A stretch of 51,133 nt of DNA from Pseudomonadota bacterium. Its GTDB lineage: Bacteria; Pseudomonadota; Gammaproteobacteria; Xanthomonadales; Rhodanobacteraceae. Where the stretch lies: positions 1 to 51,133 of the forward strand of contig JAKAWV010000022.1 of the NCBI GenBank assembly GCA_021827205.1, read 5' to 3'. This document shows positions 43,740 through 51,133 of this stretch, one piece after another. The notes beneath the pieces are model-generated. The model was not told the DNA's origin. It did no database searches and saw only the letters and a list, made by a program, of their open reading frames with translations. The position numbers were made by a program, and so were the translations under genes. The number at the start of each line of letters is the position of its first letter. The first letter of the stretch is position 1.

Positions 43740-45770
43740 ATGAGAGTGATTGCAAGCATTCCGCGCCTGTGCGGCCTGTTGCTGGTGCTGGCCGCGCTTC
43801 CGGTGCACGCCGCGATCACGTTGCAGGCGCGCGCGCTCGATGCGCCCGGCATCGCGGCGCGCGGCGTGCGCGTGCTGCTGGCGCCCGAGACGGCGCGGCC
43901 GGGCGTGTTCGCGCTGCACCTGTCAGCCGCCGCCGTGGCCGTGCCCGCGCTCGGCTGGAAGCAGGTTGGCCTGAGCGTGGTCGGCACGCTGCAGCGCCAA
44001 GGCGACGGACGCTGGCACATGCAGGCGCCGCTGCAGTTGCGCGCCGCACCGGGGGGCGCACTGCGCGACGCCCAAATCGAGGTCACGCTGGACCCGCTCA
44101 GCGATACCGCCGTGATCATCATCACGCAGGGCGCCACGCGCATCGATGCGGCGCTGCCCATGGATGCGCCGTTGCACGTGCAATTGCAGTTGACCGCGCT
44201 GCCGTTGATCTGGCTGGACGGCGCGCTGGCTGCGGCCTCGCCCGGCGCCAGTATCCGCAACGGCAGCGCCAGCGGCAGCGTGGCGCTGGATGCCGATGGC
44301 GGCAGCGTGCGCGTGTCCGGACGTCTGGGTGTGGAAGGGCTGGCTGCATTCGCGCAGGGTGGCAGCGTGGCGGCGCAGGGTTTTGGTTTGCGCGGCGACT
44401 TCAACCTGCAGCACGATGCGCAAGTCACACGGCTTGATTTTGACGGCGCGCTGCGCGGTGGCGAGCTGTTGGCAGGAAGTTTCTATGCGCAGTTGCCAGC
44501 GCGCGATGCGCCGCTGTACGTGAATCTGAGCCGCGATGCCGTGGGCGCGCTGCACATTTCGCGCCTCGACTATCAGGACGGCACGGCCGTGGCGCTGAAC
44601 GCCAGCATGGCGCTGAGCGCCAAGGGCGCGCTCGATAGTCTGGTGGTCAAACGCGCCAACATCGATCTGGCACGCGCGATTCCGCGCTATGCCAGCACCT
44701 GGCTGCAAAGCCACGGTCTGCCCGGCTTGCAGGGCATGGGCCAGGCGCACGTGGCACTGAATTGGCGGCGCGGCGCGCTCAATGCGCTGCAGGTGCGATT
44801 GCAAAATGTCGACATGGCCGATATCAGCGGGCGTTTCGCCATCGCCGGATTGAACGGCGCGCTGGACTGGCGCAGCGGCGCCACGCTGGCGCCGACCACG
44901 CTGGGCTGGCGCGCGGCCAGTATCTATCACCTGCCGCTGGGCGCGGCGCAACTGCATCTGCGCGACGACAAGGGCCTGCTTGCCTTGACCGCGCCGGCGC
45001 AGATTCCGCTATTGGGCGGGAGCATGCTGGCGCAGCACTTCAGCTTTGATCCGGCCGGTACCCAGCGCACGCGCTGGAGTACCGGATTGGCGTTCGTCGG
45101 CGTGTCGCTGGGCGAATTGTCCGGCGCGCTGGGCTGGCCGGCGTTTCGCGGCACGCTGGGCGGCGCGATTCCCGATTTGCGTTGGCAGGATGGCCGCGTC
45201 GTGCTGCAGGGCGGGCTCAGCATGCAGGTGTTCGGCGGCTACGTCGATGTCACGCGCATGAGCCTGGCGCATTTGTTTGGCGTGGCGCCGGAGCTGGGCG
45301 CCGACCTGAGCCTGCGCGGCATCGAGCTGGCGCCGCTGACCAGCGTGTTCGATTTCGGCGAGATCACCGGTAAGCTTGATGGCAACGTGCAGGGACTGCG
45401 CCTGGTTTCGTGGCATCCGGTGGCGTTCAAGGCCGAGCTGCATACCGTCGGCGGTGGGCGCATCAGCCAGCGTGCGGTGAAAAACCTCACCTCGGTCGGT
45501 GGCGGCGGTCTGGCCGGCGGTATTCAGGGCGCGGTGCTACGCCTGTTCAGCACGTTTCCGTACCAGCGCATCGGCTTGTCGTGCACGCTGGCCAATGACG
45601 TCTGCACCATGGGCGGCATCAAGCCTGCGGAGGGCGGTGGCTACAGCATTGTCGAAGGCGATGGCCTGCCATACATCCACATCATCGGTCATCAGACACG
45701 GGTAGACTGGCCCACGCTGCTGTCGCGCCTGCAAGCCGCCACCACCGGGCAGCGCCCGGTCATTCGCTGA
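43740..45770 (+). CDS. ydbH: YdbH-family envelope protein (AsmA/TamB-like intermembrane lipid transport)
   Basis: 676 aa from ATG 43740. Signal peptide MRVIASIPRLCGLLLVLAALPVHA. The rest is a long series of beta-strands with the low-charge, alternating pattern of repeating-beta-groove (AsmA-like) proteins. The C-terminal part (GGGYSIVEGDGLPYIHIIGHQTRVDWPTLLSRLQ) is typical of YdbH/DUF3971-like proteins. In E. coli YdbH shares with TamB and YhdP the movement of phospholipids between membranes. The DUF1318 lipoprotein follows at 10 bp and confirms the identity by context. Confidence 0.82.
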   Translation: MRVIASIPRLCGLLLVLAALPVHAAITLQARALDAPGIAARGVRVLLAPETARPGVFALHLSAAAVAVPALGWKQVGLSVVGTLQRQGDGRWHMQAPLQLRAAPGGALRDAQIEVTLDPLSDTAVIIITQGATRIDAALPMDAPLHVQLQLTALPLIWLDGALAAASPGASIRNGSASGSVALDADGGSVRVSGRLGVEGLAAFAQGGSVAAQGFGLRGDFNLQHDAQVTRLDFDGALRGGELLAGSFYAQLPARDAPLYVNLSRDAVGALHISRLDYQDGTAVALNASMALSAKGALDSLVVKRANIDLARAIPRYASTWLQSHGLPGLQGMGQAHVALNWRRGALNALQVRLQNVDMADISGRFAIAGLNGALDWRSGATLAPTTLGWRAASIYHLPLGAAQLHLRDDKGLLALTAPAQIPLLGGSMLAQHFSFDPAGTQRTRWSTGLAFVGVSLGELSGALGWPAFRGTLGGAIPDLRWQDGRVVLQGGLSMQVFGGYVDVTRMSLAHLFGVAPELGADLSLRGIELAPLTSVFDFGEITGKLDGNVQGLRLVSWHPVAFKAELHTVGGGRISQRAVKNLTSVGGGGLAGGIQGAVLRLFSTFPYQRIGLSCTLANDVCTMGGIKPAEGGGYSIVEGDGLPYIHIIGHQTRVDWPTLLSRLQAATTGQRPVIR

Positions 45771-45780
45771 AGGAACCGCC

Positions 45781-46407
45781 ATGCACAAGCCGCTGACCCT
45801 GCTCGCCGCCACCTGTCTGACCCTGCTCGCCGGCTGCGTGACCATCAACGTTTATTTCCCTGCCGCCGCGGCTGAAAAAGCCGCCCAGCAGATCGTCGGC
45901 AATGTGCTGGGTTCCGCGACCAGTTCGGCGCCCGCCAGCAGCAACCCGGCACCAGCCAGCAGCGCGCCGAGCAATGCCAGCTCGAGCGGCGGTGGCGGCA
46001 GTCTCGGCGCTGCGGTACTCGATTTCATCATCCCGCCGGCCGCGGCAGCCGAACCCAACATGGAGATTTCGACACCCGAGATCCAGGCCATCGAAGCGCG
46101 CATGAAGGCCAATTTCGAGCAAAATCTCGAACCCTTGCTGAAAGCTGGAGTGATCGGATTCACCGCCGATGGCAACGTCGCCGTGCGCGATCTCAACGCG
46201 GCCTCGCTGCCGCAGCGCGCCGGGGTCAGTCAGGCTGTGGCCAGCGCCAACCGCGAGCGCGCCGACCTGTATGCCGCCATCGCGAGCGCCAACGGCCATC
46301 CCGAGTGGGAGCCCAAGATCCGCGCCGTGTTCGCGCAAACATGGATCCAGAAAGCGCGTCCCGGCTGGTATTATCGCGACAGTTCCGGCGCGTGGCAGCG
46401 CAAGTAG
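45781..46407 (+). CDS. Lipoprotein joining a YnbE-like N-terminus to a YdbL-type DUF1318 domain
   Basis: 208 aa from ATG 45781. Lipobox LLAGC (Cys20) follows a hydrophobic signal. The mature start is CVTINVYFPAAAAEKAAQQI, in which TINVYF resembles the short beta-strand of YnbE. A Ser/Ala/Gly/Pro linker (~50-75) leads to the C-terminal DUF1318 region (~110-208; VRDLNAASLPQRAGVSQAV to IQKARPGWYYRDSSGAWQRK), as in YdbL. In E. coli ynbE and ydbL are two genes after ydbH; here one protein occupies both places. Anchored in the outer membrane and partner of YdbH, by inference. Confidence 0.75.
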   Translation: MHKPLTLLAATCLTLLAGCVTINVYFPAAAAEKAAQQIVGNVLGSATSSAPASSNPAPASSAPSNASSSGGGGSLGAAVLDFIIPPAAAAEPNMEISTPEIQAIEARMKANFEQNLEPLLKAGVIGFTADGNVAVRDLNAASLPQRAGVSQAVASANRERADLYAAIASANGHPEWEPKIRAVFAQTWIQKARPGWYYRDSSGAWQRK

Positions 46408-46436
46408 TTCGCCGCACGCGCTCCTTGTGGCCACAT

Positions 46437-46469
46437 GGCCCGGGCGCAGCGCCCGGGCCGTTTGTTTTC
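46437..46469 (+). terminator. Rho-independent terminator after the DUF1318 lipoprotein gene
   Basis: GGCCCGGGC (46437-46445), short loop GCAGC, GCCCGGGCC (46451-46459), followed by GTTTGTTTT. It separates the ydbH operon from rlmD, whose ATG lies at 46475, directly after the T-run. Confidence 0.8.
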
Positions 46470-46474
46470 TGCGC

Positions 46475-47776
46475 ATGAGCGACCTTGAAACCGACATCCT
46501 CGACCTCAGCCATGACGGCCGTGGCGTGGCGCGCGCCGACGGCAAGGTGATCTTCGTCAGTGGCGTGCTGCCGGGCGAGCGTGTGCGTCTGGGGCGGCGT
46601 CGCAGCCACCGGCATTTCGACGAGGCCGAACTGCTCGAAGTGCTCACGCCCTCGCCGCAGCGCGCCGTGCCGCCGTGCCCGCACTTCGGGCGCTGCGGCG
46701 GCTGCGTGCTGCAGCACTTGCAGCCGCAGGCGCAACTGGCCGCCAAGCAGCGCGTGCTGGCGGAAAACCTCGAGCGCATCGGCAAGGTCGCGCCGCAGCG
46801 CTGGCTGGCGCCGCTGGCCGATGCGCCGTGGGCGTATCGGCGCAAGGGTCGGCTGTCGGTGCGCTGGGTGGAGAAGAAAGGCCGTGTGCTGGTGGGTTTT
46901 CGCGAGGACAATCCGCGTTTCGTGGCCGATTTGCGTGGCTGCGAGGTGCTGGCGCCGCCGTTCGGTGCGTTGATCGCGCCGTTGGCCGCGATGCTGGATA
47001 CGCTGGACGCGCGCCGCGATATTCCACAGATCGAATTCGCGCGCGGCGATGATGCGGCATTGCTGCTGCTACGCCACATGCGTCCGCTGGGCGACGCCGA
47101 TCGCGCGCGGCTCGCGAACTTCGCGCAGCAGCACGCGATCGCGCTGTGGCTGCAACCAGGCGGACCTGACAGCGCGCACCCGCTGCGCGCCGAGGATGCG
47201 CGCGCGCTGGCCTACCGCATCGACGACGACGCCATCGAAATCACATTCCAGCCACTGGATTTCATCCAGGTCAACGCCGGCATGAACCGGAGCATGCTGG
47301 CGCTGGCGTTGGATCTGCTTGCGCCGCAAGCACACGAGCGCGTGCTCGATCTGTTCGCCGGATTGGGCAATTTCACCCTGCCCATCGCGCGCCGCGCCGG
47401 CGCGGTGACAGGCGTGGAAGGCGCGGCCGGGCTGGTGGCGCGCGCCGCCGACAACGCGGCGCGCAACGGATTGGGCAATGTGAGTTTTCACACCGCCAAC
47501 CTGTTCGCCGATCAGCGTCGGGCGCCGTGGGCGCGTGAAGCCTGGGACAAGATTCTGCTCGACCCGCCGCGCGCCGGCGCCGCCGAGTTGCTGGATTACT
47601 TGCCGGGCAAGACGGTACGGCGCGTGGTGTATGTGTCGTGCCATCCCGGCTCGCTGGCGCGCGATGCCGGCACGCTGGTACAGCGCCATGGATACCGGTT
47701 GGCCGCGGCCGGGGTGATGGACATGTTTCCGCATACCGCGCACGTTGAATCCATCGCGCTGTTCGAGCGCGACTGA
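46475..47776 (+). CDS. rlmD: 23S rRNA (uracil(1939)-C5)-methyltransferase RlmD
   Basis: 433 aa from ATG 46475. An N-terminal TRAM domain (~5-60; DLSHDGRGVARADGKVIFVSGVLPGE) is followed by the iron-sulfur Cys ligands (CPHFGRCGGCVLQHL). The SAM domain has VLDLFAGLGNFTLPIAR, and the catalytic Cys is in VVYVSCHPGSLARD; Pro-Pro loop LDPPRAGA is intact. It makes m5U1939. It heads the five-gene run to mtnP; CYTH starts 8 bp later. Confidence 0.95.
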   Translation: MSDLETDILDLSHDGRGVARADGKVIFVSGVLPGERVRLGRRRSHRHFDEAELLEVLTPSPQRAVPPCPHFGRCGGCVLQHLQPQAQLAAKQRVLAENLERIGKVAPQRWLAPLADAPWAYRRKGRLSVRWVEKKGRVLVGFREDNPRFVADLRGCEVLAPPFGALIAPLAAMLDTLDARRDIPQIEFARGDDAALLLLRHMRPLGDADRARLANFAQQHAIALWLQPGGPDSAHPLRAEDARALAYRIDDDAIEITFQPLDFIQVNAGMNRSMLALALDLLAPQAHERVLDLFAGLGNFTLPIARRAGAVTGVEGAAGLVARAADNAARNGLGNVSFHTANLFADQRRAPWAREAWDKILLDPPRAGAAELLDYLPGKTVRRVVYVSCHPGSLARDAGTLVQRHGYRLAAAGVMDMFPHTAHVESIALFERD

Positions 47777-47784
47777 GAGGCCGC

Positions 47785-48303
47785 ATGGGCATCGAGATCG
47801 AACGCAAGTTTCTGCTGCACGACGACGCCTGGCGCCCTGGCGTGATGCGCACGCTGCATCTGCGGCAGGGTTACCTGATCGACGCCGCGGCGCTGGTCTC
47901 CGGGTTGGCGCGCGCCTCGGTGCGCGTGCGCCGGCAGGATGATCAGGCCTGGCTCAACATCAAGGCGGCGCGCACTGGCATCGCGCGCGACGAGTACGAC
48001 TATGCGATCCCGCTCGCGGATGCCGAACGCATGCTCGACGCGCTGTGCAATGGCGTGATCGAAAAGCGGCGCCACGTGGTGCCGGTGGAAGGCGTGCATT
48101 TCGAGATCGACGAGTTTCTCGGCAGTAATGCCGGCCTGATCGTGGCCGAGCTGGAACTGCCCGCGGAGGATGCGCCGTTTCCGCGCCCGTCATGGCTGGG
48201 ACGCGAAGTCAGCGACCGGCTGCGCTATTTCAATGTCAACCTGATCGCGCATCCGTATTGCGCGTGGAGCGCAGCCGAACGCGCCGGAGATGAAGCATGC
48301 TGA
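47785..48303 (+). CDS. CYTH domain protein (triphosphate tunnel enzyme)
   Basis: 172 aa from ATG 47785. The CYTH signature MGIEIERKFLL opens the chain, and the tunnel's alternating charged strands follow (RASVRVRRQDDQAWLNIKAA, DEYDYAIPLADAERML, IEKRRHVVPVEGVHFEIDEF, IVAELELP). Short stand-alone forms are usually inorganic triphosphatases; cyclase activity is less likely. The role in the cell is unknown. It overlaps nagZ by 7 bp. Confidence 0.92.
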   Translation: MGIEIERKFLLHDDAWRPGVMRTLHLRQGYLIDAAALVSGLARASVRVRRQDDQAWLNIKAARTGIARDEYDYAIPLADAERMLDALCNGVIEKRRHVVPVEGVHFEIDEFLGSNAGLIVAELELPAEDAPFPRPSWLGREVSDRLRYFNVNLIAHPYCAWSAAERAGDEAC

Positions 48304-49310
48304 TCATCGGCATCGAAGCATTGCAACTGGCCACGCACGAGCGCGCGTGGCTGGCGGCGCCCGAGGTGGGCGGGGTGATCCTGTTCGCGCGCAACTACGC
48401 CGATCGCGTGCAACTGGCGCGATTGATCGACGAACTGCGTGGCACGCGCGCCACGCCGCTGTTGATCGCGGTCGATCAGGAAGGCGGCCCGGTGCAGCGC
48501 TTCCGCGATGGCTTCACGCGCCTGCCGGCGCTGGATACCCTCGGCGCGCTGTGCAATCGCGACCCTGCGCGCGCCGTGGCGCTGGCCGAGGAGCACGCCT
48601 GGGTCATGGCCAGCGAGCTGCGCGCCATGGACGTGGACTTGTCGTTCGCGCCGGTGCTGGACCTGGCGCGTGGCAACCGCGCCATCGGCGCGCGCGCGCT
48701 GCACGCCGATCCCGGGGTCGTGGCGATGCTGGGCCAGGCCTACGTGCGCGGCATGCATCTGGCCGGCATGGCCGCCACGCTCAAGCATTTTCCGGGGCAT
48801 GGCTCGGTGCTGGAGGACACCCACCACGAGGGCGCGCGCGATCCGCGCACGCTGGCGCAATTGCTGGACGCCGACTTGTGCCCGTTCGCGGCCGCCTTCG
48901 CCGCCGGCGCCGAGGCGGTGATGATGGCGCACGTGACCTATCCCGCCATCGATGCGCTGCCGGCTGGTTATTCGCGGCGCTGGATCAAGGAGATCCTGCA
49001 GGGCGAACTGGGTTTTGCCGGCATCGTCATCAGCGACGATGTGGGCATGGTCGCGGCCGCCAGCGCCGGTGGCGTGGGCGCGCGCGTCGCGGCGCATTAC
49101 GCGGCCGGTTGCCACGTGGTGCTGGCCTGCACGCCGGCACTGGTGCCCGAGGCATTGGCTGCCGCGCGCGCGCGGCGCGATCCACCCGCATGCGATCTGG
49201 CGCGGCTGGCCGGACAGGCGGCCCCGACCTGGGCGGCACTGCACGACAACCCGCAGCGCACGCGCTTTCTCGCCGATCTGGCCACATTGAGCCCGCAGGC
49301 ATCCGCATGA
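48297..49310 (+). CDS. nagZ: Beta-N-acetylglucosaminidase NagZ (peptidoglycan recycling)
   Basis: 337 aa from ATG 48297. Glycoside hydrolase family 3: VGGVILFARNY, LIAVDQEGGPVQRF, LSFAPVLDL, KHFPGHGSVLEDTHHE (His dyad on a flexible loop) and the nucleophile Asp in GIVISDDVGM. It removes GlcNAc from anhydromuropeptides in the cytosol, a step that also generates AmpR inducers. No signal peptide, as expected. The hpt start overlaps its stop (ATGA). Note the ISDDVGM in place of the common LSDDLSM. Confidence 0.95.
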   Translation: MLIIGIEALQLATHERAWLAAPEVGGVILFARNYADRVQLARLIDELRGTRATPLLIAVDQEGGPVQRFRDGFTRLPALDTLGALCNRDPARAVALAEEHAWVMASELRAMDVDLSFAPVLDLARGNRAIGARALHADPGVVAMLGQAYVRGMHLAGMAATLKHFPGHGSVLEDTHHEGARDPRTLAQLLDADLCPFAAAFAAGAEAVMMAHVTYPAIDALPAGYSRRWIKEILQGELGFAGIVISDDVGMVAAASAGGVGARVAAHYAAGCHVVLACTPALVPEALAAARARRDPPACDLARLAGQAAPTWAALHDNPQRTRFLADLATLSPQASA

Positions 49311-49861
49311 GTCGACCTTCACAAACGCTGATCGAAGCGCTGGCCGCCAGCGATCTGATCCACGACCGCGCCGTCATCGCGCAGGCCATCAACGAAATAG
49401 CCGTCGCGCTGGATGCGCGCCTGGCCGGGCGCGAGGCGCTGATGCTCACCGTGCTGCACGGCGCGCTGCCGTTCGCCGGACAGCTCGCGCTGGCCATGCG
49501 CAGCCCGCTGCGCTTCGACACCGTGCACGCCACGCGCTATCGCGGCGCGACCACGGGCGGCGAGCTGGTGTGGAAGCAGCGGCCCGGCACGTCGCTGAAC
49601 GGGCGCATCGTGCTGCTGGTCGATGACATCCTCGACGAAGGCCATACCCTGGCCGCGCTGCGCGACTGGTGCCGCGCCGAGAACGCCGCCGAGGTGCTGA
49701 TCGCCACCTTGTGCCGCAAATCGCACGGACGCTGCGTGGCAGGGTTGCACAGCGACGTCAACGGTCTGCTGGTGCCCGATCGTTACGTATTCGGCTACGG
49801 CATGGACTTCCAGGAGCAGGGCCGCAACCTGCCCGCCATCTATGCCCTGAGGGACGCATGA
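49307..49861 (+). CDS. hpt: Hypoxanthine-guanine phosphoribosyltransferase
   Basis: 184 aa from ATG 49307, overlapping nagZ by 4 bp. The PRPP-binding motif is VLLVDDILDEGHTL (~104-117); the early LTVLHGALPFAGQLA loop and late VFGYGMDFQEQGRNLPAIYAL hood are typical of the family. It turns hypoxanthine (and guanine) plus PRPP into IMP (GMP). Next to mtnP, whose thioinosine reaction yields hypoxanthine, the salvage role is clear. Its TGA overlaps the mtnP ATG. Confidence 0.93.
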   Translation: MSRPSQTLIEALAASDLIHDRAVIAQAINEIAVALDARLAGREALMLTVLHGALPFAGQLALAMRSPLRFDTVHATRYRGATTGGELVWKQRPGTSLNGRIVLLVDDILDEGHTLAALRDWCRAENAAEVLIATLCRKSHGRCVAGLHSDVNGLLVPDRYVFGYGMDFQEQGRNLPAIYALRDA

Positions 49862-50619
49862 GCGCAATCAGCAGCATGCTGGCGATCATTGGCGGCACCG
49901 GGCTGTACCAGCTTGACGGACTGGCGGTGGAATCGCGCGTGCCAGTCGCGGACACGCCCTGGGGCACGCCCAGCGACGAGGTGGTCATCGGCCGCTACGG
50001 CGTGCAGCGTGTGCTGTTTCTGGCGCGCCACGGTGCGCGGCACACGCTGGCGCCGCATGCAGTGAACTATCGCGCCAACCTGTGGCGCTTGCAGCAACTG
50101 GGCGCACACGCGGTGCTGGGGGTGAACTCGGTGGGCGGCATCCGTGCCGATCTGCCGCCGCGCGCGCTGGCGCTGCCGGAGCAGATCATCGACTACACCT
50201 GGGGCCGCGCCGGCACTTACAGTGGCGAACAGGGCGCGCCCGTGCGCCATATCGATTTCGCCGAGCCGTACAGCGCCGCCTTGCGCGCGCGGCTGTTCGC
50301 CGCCGCACGCGCGGCTGGCGTGGATCTGCGCGCAGGCGGCTGCTATGGCTGCACGCAGGGGCCGCGCCTGGAAACCGCCGCCGAGATCGCGCGCCTGCGC
50401 CGCGACGGCTGCGCCATGGTCGGCATGACCGGCATGCCCGAGGCCGCGCTGGCGCGCGAGCTGGGACTGGACTACGCCTGCGTGGCGGTGCTGGCCAACT
50501 GGGCTGCCGGCTGCGATCCCGAGCCGCACGCCGTCACGCTGGAAGAAGTGCAGGCCAACGTGCGCGCCGCCAGCGCCGCTCTGGGACTGTTGCTCGCGCA
50601 GTTCCTGCAAGGGGCATGA
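49858..50619 (+). CDS. mtnP: S-methyl-5'-thioinosine phosphorylase (PNP/MTAP family)
   Basis: 253 aa from ATG 49858. PNP-family motifs: [38 protein letters not shown] (phosphate loop, His) and the nucleoside site [37 protein letters not shown]. The order nagZ-hpt/phosphorylase recalls Pseudomonas aeruginosa PA3004, which prefers methylthioinosine, not methylthioadenosine. Thus a deaminase making methylthioinosine is expected elsewhere. Hypoxanthine released here feeds Hpt. Methylthioadenosine preference cannot be excluded from sequence. Confidence 0.9.
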   Translation: MSAISSMLAIIGGTGLYQLDGLAVESRVPVADTPWGTPSDEVVIGRYGVQRVLFLARHGARHTLAPHAVNYRANLWRLQQLGAHAVLGVNSVGGIRADLPPRALALPEQIIDYTWGRAGTYSGEQGAPVRHIDFAEPYSAALRARLFAAARAAGVDLRAGGCYGCTQGPRLETAAEIARLRRDGCAMVGMTGMPEAALARELGLDYACVAVLANWAAGCDPEPHAVTLEEVQANVRAASAALGLLLAQFLQGA

Positions 50620-50858
50620 GAAACGGTGCGTGGCGTGGTTCCGGACGCTTGCGCTGCGCTGTGGAGCAGCCTGAAATCAAGGCAGAATCGACTTTTTTCC
50701 CGGTGGCAATCACGCGGCTAAAAGCACGTCCGACTTGCACATCAACCCGACTCGTGCCAAAAATCCCGCCCGTGCAGGGTACCGTGGGGCATGACAAGCC
50801 TGATTTGCCGCGGCGCGAACATGCACATTGGTCCATTTTTGTTGAGGGGTTGAAGGCA

Positions 50859-51068
50859 ATGAGCTTCGGAAAGGTCAAGTGGTTCAACGATGCCAAGGGC
50901 TTCGGTTTCATCTCGCCCGAGGACGGCAGCGAGGACGTATTCGTGCATTTCTCGGCGATCACCTCCAAGGGTTTCCGCTCGCTGCAGGAAGGCCAGCGCG
51001 TCAGCTACGAAACGGTCAAGGGGCCCAAGGGCGCCCAGGCTGCCAACGTGGCCATCGCCGACGCCTGA
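50859..51068 (+). CDS. Cold-shock domain protein (CspA family), second copy
   Basis: 69 aa from ATG 50859, with AAGG and GAGGGG upstream. RNP1 KGFGFI and RNP2 VFVHF are intact in a one-domain OB-fold ([27 protein letters not shown]). About two-thirds identical to the first copy. The 239-bp upstream gap carries a probable long leader (TTGAGGGG is just before the start), but no convincing promoter. A strong terminator follows. Confidence 0.95.
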   Translation: MSFGKVKWFNDAKGFGFISPEDGSEDVFVHFSAITSKGFRSLQEGQRVSYETVKGPKGAQAANVAIADA

Positions 51069-51096
51069 TCAAAACCTGATCGGCATGAAACGATTC

Positions 51097-51123
51097 AAAC
51101 CCCGCTGCGGCGGGGTTTTTTTT
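51097..51123 (+). terminator. Rho-independent terminator of the second cold-shock gene
   Basis: AACCCCGC (51098-51105), loop TGCG, GCGGGGTT (51110-51117), then a run of eight T. Confidence 0.95.
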
Positions 51124-51133
51124 GCTGCGCCCG

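Noticed and set aside
50735-50763. TTGCAC at 50735 as promoter of the second csp gene
   Set aside because: The matching -10 (CAAAAA) is poor, so no promoter is called.

Overview
The window is chromosomal DNA of a GC-rich gammaproteobacterium. The gene set and order (lepA-lepB-DUF4845-rnc-era-recO; rlmD-CYTH-nagZ-hpt-mtnP; rne divergent from rluC; tesA divergent from ybbA-ybbP; an Ala/Pro-rich RNase E tail; the malate dehydrogenase type) suggest Xanthomonadales (Lysobacterales), perhaps near Rhodanobacteraceae. That placement comes from recalled gene neighbourhoods and protein character, not from a search. No rRNA, tRNA, CRISPR array or intact mobile element was seen. Coding density is high, and most large antisense ORFs are GC-driven shadows.

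Region 1 (1-6.3 kb) is the most accessory part. It holds the 3' end of a large repetitive exoprotein, an exported protein of unknown function, a tssA gene (type VI secretion) with no other T6SS gene beside it, and a compact three-gene set: an SPFH/YdjI-like protein, a helical protein and a Gly-rich small protein. Region 2 (5.6-13.5 kb) has a Dph6-type ATP pyrophosphatase, an HdeD-like membrane protein, a haem-oxygenase-fold (TenA/PqqC/CADD-like) enzyme followed by a PAS-GGDEF-EAL receptor, typA/bipA, a cyclophilin and a GlsB/YeaQ-type membrane protein.

Region 3 (13.6-25.5 kb) is metabolic and repair housekeeping: a class I aminotransferase, malate dehydrogenase, rsmE with bioA, the overlapping trio nudE-cysQ-mazG, the ybbA-ybbP ABC system divergent from tesA, and an isoaspartyl peptidase. 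A short histidine-kinase C-terminal fossil lies just before the peptidase. Region 4 (25.5-34.3 kb) holds an uncharacterised protein with a basic tail, a glycine-zipper protein, a cold-shock gene with a long leader, a decayed IS3-type orfA fragment, rne and rluC with a shared regulatory interval, phhB, nfuA and two small c-type cytochromes.

Region 5 (34.4-51.1 kb) holds a UDP-sugar dehydrogenase, a DegP/MucD-type protease, the lepA-to-recO series (translation, secretion, RNA processing), a receiver-Hpt protein, ydbH with a lipoprotein that joins a YnbE-like N-terminus to a YdbL-type (DUF1318) domain, and the tightly overlapping rlmD-CYTH-nagZ-hpt-mtnP run. In that run the thioinosine phosphorylase would release hypoxanthine and Hpt would salvage it. 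A second cold-shock gene with a strong terminator closes the window.
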